Shown: in pieces, positions 1 to 5,302 of the stretch
Numbering within the stretch: position 1 is the stretch's first letter
Layout: every line of letters starts with the position of its first letter
From: Propionibacteriaceae bacterium
GTDB lineage: Bacteria; Actinomycetota; Actinomycetes; Propionibacteriales; Propionibacteriaceae
Direction of reading: 5' to 3'
DNA: 5,302 nt
NCBI GenBank assembly: GCA_031268065.1
Contig: JAIRXX010000075.1
Span: 1 to 5,302 of the forward strand
Notes under the pieces: generated by a model
Told to the model about the DNA's origin: nothing
The model's input: only the letters and a program-made list of their open reading frames with translations
Databases searched by the model: none
Translations under genes and position numbers: made by a program

Positions 1-21
1 GACTCCCGCCGTATGACTGGG

Positions 22-27
22 TAGACT
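22..27 (+). promoter_or_regulatory. Possible -10 element of the tRNA-Arg promoter
   Basis: TAGACT lies 16 bases before the tRNA 5' end, which would put transcription start near 34. It is the same hexamer as the -10 of the minus-strand toxin-antitoxin promoter. The window starts with GACT; if the two preceding bases are TT, a TTGACT -35 box would sit at exactly 17 bases spacing, but those bases are outside the window. The call rests on the hexamer and its position only. Confidence 0.35.
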
Positions 28-43
28 CTCTCTTTGCATCTGA

Positions 44-116
44 GCGCCCGTAGCTTAATGGATAGAGCATCTGACTACGGATCAGAAGGTTGGGGTTTCG
101 AGTACCTCCGGGCGCG
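44..116 (+). tRNA. tRNA-Arg (anticodon ACG)
   Basis: The 73-base sequence folds into a complete cloverleaf. The acceptor stem is GCGCCCG (44-50) with CGGGCGC (109-115) and discriminator G116. The D stem is 53-56 with 65-68. The anticodon stem is TCTGA (70-74) with TCAGA (82-86), around a loop CTACGGA whose middle bases 77-79 are the anticodon ACG. The variable loop is five bases (87-91). The T stem is 92-96 with 104-108, around a TTCGAGT loop. ACG (A34 normally converted to inosine) decodes CGU, CGC and CGA arginine codons. CCA is not encoded in the gene; the next bases are CTG. No terminator is visible downstream, and an oppositely oriented coding region begins within the anticodon stem, so the two transcription units converge here. 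Confidence 0.96.
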
Positions 117-318
117 CTGGCTGGTCGTCTGGTGGCAGCTTCGGCGCAACGCAGACGGTGAAATCGCTCTCGGGCCGGTCAAGGAGCAGGCTGGCGGCGT
201 CCTTGATCATCGCCTCAACTTGGTCGAGTCTGCGAACCTGGGTGTGTAGGCCCCGCACGGCTGGCACATCTACGATCCACCAGCCTTCGTAGCGCTCGCA
301 TTCTGCGATGAGTTCCAT
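82..318 (-). CDS. Short HicB-like antitoxin-type protein, stop codon inside tRNA-Arg
   Basis: This is a 78-residue protein with the partial RNase-H-like HicB fold: a first strand (MELIAECERYEGWWIVDVP), then VRGLHTQVRRLDQVEAMIKDA leading into a helix, then a last strand around DFTVCVAPKLP. HicB proteins bind and neutralise HicA mRNA interferases, but this copy has no DNA-binding domain. The start is ATG at 318, preceded at six bases by GAGGAAG, a strong ribosome-binding site that overlaps the stop codon of the upstream HicB-helix-turn-helix gene; only 11 bases separate the two genes. Longer in-frame extensions to 717 are shadows of that upstream gene. The frame runs into the tRNA and stops at 82-84, so the last ten residues (RPEVLETPTF) are encoded on the tRNA antisense strand and are probably not part of the conserved fold. 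Its function as a second antitoxin is inferred from similarity and position. Confidence 0.72.
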   Translation of the reverse strand: MELIAECERYEGWWIVDVPAVRGLHTQVRRLDQVEAMIKDAASLLLDRPESDFTVCVAPKLPPDDQPARPEVLETPTF

Positions 319-329
319 GTCAGTCTTCC

Positions 330-2922
<2,593 letters not shown>

Positions 2923-2992
2923 CTTGGACGCCACGCTATAACTCTTCGCGGCGAGCTTCGTCAAGGGCCTGGGCGAGACCGTAAAACCGAGT

Positions 2993-3020
2993 TTGCGAAT
3001 CCGGCTGATACCGGTACCCT
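2993..3020 (+). promoter_or_regulatory. Possible promoter of the small helix-turn-helix gene
   Basis: TTGCGA (2993-2998) and TACCCT (3015-3020) are separated by 16 bases. An 8-base palindrome TACCGGTA (3009-3016) overlaps the -10 and could be a repressor site. The predicted start near 3027 leaves a short leader before the ATG at 3051. The rest of the 128-base gap after proC shows no clear terminator. Confidence 0.4.
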
Positions 3021-3050
3021 GAGGTCCGGAAAGGATGTTCCCAAGGCATT

Positions 3051-3251
3051 ATGGACGAGCTAGTTTCAATCGACAAGGTTAAGTTCCTCAAGGTGAATGA
3101 GGTGGCTGGCATTTTGCGGGTGTCCAAGATGAGCGTCTATCGGTTGATCCACGCCGGGCAACTCGAAGCCGTCCGCTTCGGGCGGACTTTCCGCGTGCCG
3201 GAGCGCGCAGTGGACGAGTACCTGAAAAATTCGTTTTACGAGGTCATCTAG
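3051..3251 (+). CDS. Small excisionase-family helix-turn-helix DNA-binding protein
   Basis: This 66-residue protein consists almost entirely of a MerR/excisionase-type winged helix-turn-helix. Residues 12-35 ([21 protein letters not shown]) form the two helices with the turn, [17 protein letters not shown] (34-50) forms the wing, and AVDEYL (53-58) a final helix. Despite the family name this is not necessarily a phage excisionase. Chromosomal copies between proC and the bS22 gene occur across actinobacteria (as I recall, Rv0500A in Mycobacterium tuberculosis), so it is probably a vertically inherited small regulator. The ATG at 3051 has only a weak AAGG four bases upstream and an AAAGGA 15 bases upstream. 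Target genes are unknown; the dyads just after its stop codon and the palindrome in its own promoter are candidates. Confidence 0.85.
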   Translation: MDELVSIDKVKFLKVNEVAGILRVSKMSVYRLIHAGQLEAVRFGRTFRVPERAVDEYLKNSFYEVI

Positions 3252-3253
3252 CC

Positions 3254-3291
3254 GCTGGCGCCAGCCTTCAGAAGTGTCTCCCAGGGGGAGA
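3254..3291. repeat. Three adjacent dyad symmetries after the helix-turn-helix gene
   Basis: In 38 bases there are three perfect dyads in a row: GCTGGCGCCAGC (3254-3265, no loop), CTTCaGAAG (3266-3274) and TCTCCCaggGGGAGA (3277-3291). The first starts three bases after the stop codon of the helix-turn-helix gene. None is followed by a run of T, so a standard intrinsic terminator is unlikely. They may act as operator sites, an mRNA-end stabilising structure, or a weak attenuator ahead of bS22. Confidence 0.5.
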
Positions 3292-3305
3292 AAGTGAAGC
3301 AGGAT

Positions 3306-3335
3306 TTCCGCCTTGCGCGTCGTCTCGACTAAACT
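3306..3335 (+). promoter_or_regulatory. Possible promoter of the bS22 gene
   Basis: A -10-like TAAACT (3330-3335) is preceded at 18 bases by TTCCGC (3306-3311); another TTG-type box, TTGCGC at 3313, is too close. Transcription would start near 3342 and give a leader of about 47 bases containing a GAGAGG ribosome-binding site. The -10 is fair and the -35 weak. Confidence 0.35.
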
Positions 3336-3388
3336 CTGGTACTTGGTTGGCCGTTTCGGCTGCCAGGAACGATTTGAGAGGTCTATCA

Positions 3389-3490
3389 GTGGGTTCGGTC
3401 ATCAAAAAGCGTCGCAAGAGGATGGCGAAGAAGAAGCACCGCAAGCTACTCAAGCGCACTCGCATCCAGCGTCGCCGCGCCGGCCGCTAG
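3389..3490 (+). CDS. Small ribosomal subunit protein bS22 (AURKAIP1/COX24 domain)
   Basis: This 33-residue protein, read from GTG as [19 protein letters not shown] followed by [14 protein letters not shown], has 18 Lys/Arg among its 33 residues. It closely resembles the actinobacterial AURKAIP1/COX24-domain proteins that I recall being named bS22 from mycobacterial ribosome structures, where a short basic helix binds 16S rRNA. They are related to mitochondrial mS38. The GTG is preceded at seven bases by GAGAGG (3376-3381), which decides the start. Its place after proC and the excisionase-like gene matches the order I recall for Rv0500, Rv0500A and Rv0500B. The gene is below the usual length cutoff and a longer overlapping frame (3313-3519) hides it. 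It probably has its own promoter, as expected for an abundant ribosomal protein. Confidence 0.93.
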   Translation: MGSVIKKRRKRMAKKKHRKLLKRTRIQRRRAGR

Positions 3491-3534
3491 GGGCCTTTGC
3501 GAAGTGTCGGCTGCCTTAGTTGGTTGAGGCCATG

Positions 3535-4182
3535 ATGAGTGTCGTCAAGGTGGTTCGTCATGGGCAAGTACACAATCCGCAGGCTGTGCTCTACGGGCGC
3601 TTGCCCGGCTTCGGGCTGAGCGACCTCGGGGGGCAGATGGCGGTGCGCTTGGGGGAGTATTTCGCCGGGGCTAATTTGGTCCACCTGGTCAGTTCTCCGC
3701 TGCAACGGGCGTTGGAGACGATGGCGCCGATAGCGGCTGGGCATCCGGAATTGGAAGTACACCTTGACCGGCGGGCGATAGAAGCGGGCAATGTCTTCGA
3801 GGGCGTCTCCTTCGGCAAGGATTACGCGCTCTTTCGGAATCCGGCGAATTGGTGGGCTTTCCGCAATCCGCTGCGGCCCAGCTGGGGCGAACCGTATCGG
3901 GAGATCGCCGCCCGGATGCATGCCGCCATCGCAAGCGCCCACGAAGCCGCCACCCGCGCCGGAGGCGATGCGGTCATCGTCAGCCACGAATTGCCCATCT
4001 GGATGGCCAGGCTATCCGCCCAGGGGAAGTTGTTGCCCCACGATCCGCGCCACCGGCAGGCGCGGTTGGCGAGCGTGACGACCTTCACTGTGGAAGGCTC
4101 CCAGGTGCGTTGGGTCGGTTACGACGAACCAGCCCAAGATTTGACGCCGCCGAAAAGACGCAAATTCCGCCCAGGCGCGTGA
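3535..4182 (+). CDS. Histidine phosphatase superfamily protein (phosphoglycerate mutase-like)
   Basis: This 215-residue cytoplasmic enzyme has the branch-1 histidine phosphatase layout. KVVRHGQ supplies the phospho-acceptor His9 and Arg8, SSPLQRA (53-59) supplies Arg58, AIEAGNVFEG (81-90) supplies a probable acid Glu83, and VSHELPI (149-155) supplies His151. The members of this family either dephosphorylate small metabolites or proteins or act as phosphoglycerate mutases. The substrate cannot be read from sequence, although a true mutase is less likely without closer similarity. The C-terminal tail PPKRRKFRPGA is basic and probably disordered. The start is the second of two consecutive ATGs (3535), because GAGG lies five bases before it; ATG 3532 and TTG 3520 are alternatives. 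It follows bS22 by 44 bases and could be co-transcribed with it. A similar gene sits near cytochrome c biogenesis genes in other actinobacteria, but none are visible here. Confidence 0.88.
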   Translation: MSVVKVVRHGQVHNPQAVLYGRLPGFGLSDLGGQMAVRLGEYFAGANLVHLVSSPLQRALETMAPIAAGHPELEVHLDRRAIEAGNVFEGVSFGKDYALFRNPANWWAFRNPLRPSWGEPYREIAARMHAAIASAHEAATRAGGDAVIVSHELPIWMARLSAQGKLLPHDPRHRQARLASVTTFTVEGSQVRWVGYDEPAQDLTPPKRRKFRPGA

Positions 4183-4248
4183 ACGCCGATGAACGGCTCC
4201 ATCGTCCGGCGCTGTGCTGGGGCGGCGGCAATATCGGAATAGGTTGGT

Positions 4249-5302
4249 GTGGAAGTGTTGGTTGCGCGTGAAGTGGAAGTGAGGGCTGGAGCGCAGTTGT
4301 TGCTGCGCCCGACTTCTTTCCAACTCGCCCCCGGAGACAAGATCGGCCTGGTCGGGCGCAACGGCGCCGGGAAGACGACGCTCACCAGAATCCTCGCCGG
4401 AGAGGGACTGCCGGCAGCTGGCCAAGTGAACCGCACCGGGCAGATCGGATACCTTCCGCAAGACCCGCGCACCGGGAATCTCGACCAGCTCGCCAAGAAT
4501 CGGATTCTGAGCGCCCGAGGGCTAGATTCGATAATCTCCAGGATTCAACGCTACTCGCTGGCGATGGCTGCCGACGATGAGGGCCGGGAACAGGCGATGA
4601 GCTCCTACGCCCGCGCAGAGGCCGAATTGGCCGCAGCAGGGGGATACGGCGCGGAGGCGGAAGCGGCGCGGATGGCTGCCAACCTGGGGCTGCCAGATCG
4701 GGTTCTGGCGCAACCGCTGGGCACTTTGTCGGGCGGCCAACGCCGCAGGGTGGAGTTGGCCCGCATCCTCTTCGCAGGTGCGGACAATCTTTTGCTGGAC
4801 GAGCCGACCAACCACCTCGACGCCGATTCGATCATCTGGCTGCGCAATTACCTCGGCGGCTATCCGGGCGGGCTGCTGGTGATTTCCCACGACGCCGGGC
4901 TGTTGGAGACGACGGTCAACAAGGTCTTCCACCTTGACGCCAACCGGGCTGTCATCGACCAGTACTCGATGGACTGGAAGCACTACCTGCTCCAGCGCGA
5001 AACGGACGAGAAGCGCCGGAAACGCGAGCGGGCCAATGCCGAGCGGAAAGCGGAGGTATTGCTGGCCCAGGCCGACAAAATGCGAGCCAAGGCCACCAAA
5101 GCGGTAGCCGCCGCGAATATGGCCAAGCGGGCGGAGAAAATGCTGTCCGGGCTGGAGGATGAGCGGGCGGCGGACAAGAAGGCCAAGATCAGGTTCCCGA
5201 AGCCCGCGCCGGTGGGCAAGACGCCGCTCACCGCGACCGACTTGTCGAAGACTTACGGCTCGCTGGAAGTCTTCACCGACGTCTCGTTGGCCATCGACCG
5301 GG
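4249..5302 (+). CDS. ABC-F family ATPase, cut off by the window end
   Basis: The visible 351 residues contain one complete ATP-binding cassette, the linker and the start of the second. The first cassette has Walker A GRNGAGKTT (36-44), the Q-loop region GYLPQDPRTG (67-76), signature LSGGQRRR (160-167), Walker B LLLDEPTNHLD (181-191) and the H-loop ISHD (212-215). Residues 240-315 are a Lys/Arg/Glu-rich helical linker. LTATDLSKTYGSLEVF opens the second cassette. There are no membrane segments, which marks an ABC-F translation factor rather than a transporter; such proteins act at the ribosomal E site, some giving antibiotic resistance. I recall the closest match as the Rv1473-like group, often labelled macrolide ABC transporter, but resistance cannot be claimed. 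The start is uncertain: GTG 4249 has AATAGG five bases upstream, while GTG 4255 aligns better with family N termini. The gap after the phosphatase gene is 66 bases. Confidence 0.93.
   Translation, partial: MEVLVAREVEVRAGAQLLLRPTSFQLAPGDKIGLVGRNGAGKTTLTRILAGEGLPAAGQVNRTGQIGYLPQDPRTGNLDQLAKNRILSARGLDSIISRIQRYSLAMAADDEGREQAMSSYARAEAELAAAGGYGAEAEAARMAANLGLPDRVLAQPLGTLSGGQRRRVELARILFAGADNLLLDEPTNHLDADSIIWLRNYLGGYPGGLLVISHDAGLLETTVNKVFHLDANRAVIDQYSMDWKHYLLQRETDEKRRKRERANAERKAEVLLAQADKMRAKATKAVAAANMAKRAEKMLSGLEDERAADKKAKIRFPKPAPVGKTPLTATDLSKTYGSLEVFTDVSLAIDR

Noticed and set aside
99..107. Nine-base match CGAGTACCT between the tRNA 3' half and the helix-turn-helix gene (near 3215), considered as an attachment-site pair
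   Set aside because: It is too short, lies inside a conserved coding region, and there is no integrase in the window. No longer copy of the tRNA 3' end was found, so an integrated element cannot be delimited here.
2936..3127. 63-codon minus-strand reading frame between proC and the helix-turn-helix gene
   Set aside because: It overlaps the start of the helix-turn-helix gene in antisense, has no family resemblance that I can see and no clear ribosome-binding site. Its end (FYGLAQALDEARREEL) looks protein-like, but this is common in high-GC antisense frames.
3051..3251. Reading the excisionase-type gene as evidence of a prophage or integrative element
   Set aside because: The proC, helix-turn-helix, bS22 order is a conserved chromosomal arrangement in actinobacteria and no integrase or phage gene is present.
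3482..3498. GGCC...GGCC followed by TTT at the end of bS22, considered as a terminator
   Set aside because: The stem is only four base pairs and the T run is three bases, too weak to call.
3313..3519. 68-codon plus-strand frame covering the bS22 gene
   Set aside because: The other frame encodes the conserved bS22 protein with a good ribosome-binding site; this frame has neither.
4012..4461. Minus-strand frames across the phosphatase to ABC-F junction and under the ABC-F gene
   Set aside because: They are antisense shadows. The plus-strand frame has the complete set of ATP-binding cassette motifs.

Overview
The window looks like chromosome from a high-GC Gram-positive bacterium (Actinomycetota). 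The strongest clue is the run proC, a 66-residue excisionase-type helix-turn-helix gene, and a tiny 33-residue very basic ribosomal protein of the bS22 (AURKAIP1/COX24) type. As I recall, this matches mycobacterial Rv0500, Rv0500A and Rv0500B. GTG starts, GC-rich codons and apparently leaderless transcripts fit the same group. I cannot name the genus.

Region 1 (1-1025) has an accessory character. A tRNA-Arg(ACG) gene on the + strand (44-116) is met head-on by a three-gene, minus-strand HicA/HicB-like toxin-antitoxin module. In transcription order the module is a HicA-type toxin with a single-base frameshift (978-770), a HicB-like protein with a C-terminal helix-turn-helix (773-330), and a second short HicB-like protein without a DNA-binding domain (318-82). 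The stop codon of the last gene lies inside the tRNA. The module has a good promoter (-35 TTGACT, 17-base spacer, -10 TAGACT) placed so that the GTG start would be the first transcribed codons. A 17-base-arm imperfect inverted repeat covers this promoter and is a strong candidate autoregulatory operator.

Region 2 (1026-2922) is biosynthetic. A G-rich stretch with six GGG runs precedes asd (aspartate-semialdehyde dehydrogenase), which overlaps proC (pyrroline-5-carboxylate reductase) by ATGA. The pair links aspartate-family amino acid and cell-wall diaminopimelate supply to the last step of proline synthesis.

Region 3 (2923-3490) holds the small DNA-binding protein, then three back-to-back dyad symmetries, a possible promoter, and the bS22 gene, which is too short for most gene finders.

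Region 4 (3491-5302) carries a histidine-phosphatase superfamily enzyme and, after 66 bases, the first two thirds of an ABC-F ATPase that runs off the right edge.

Most of the window is ordinary conserved actinobacterial chromosome. The parts that repay a second look are the tRNA-abutting toxin-antitoxin module with its broken toxin and operator-like repeat, and the non-coding signals around asd and bS22. I found no CRISPR array, insertion sequence, riboswitch or rRNA.
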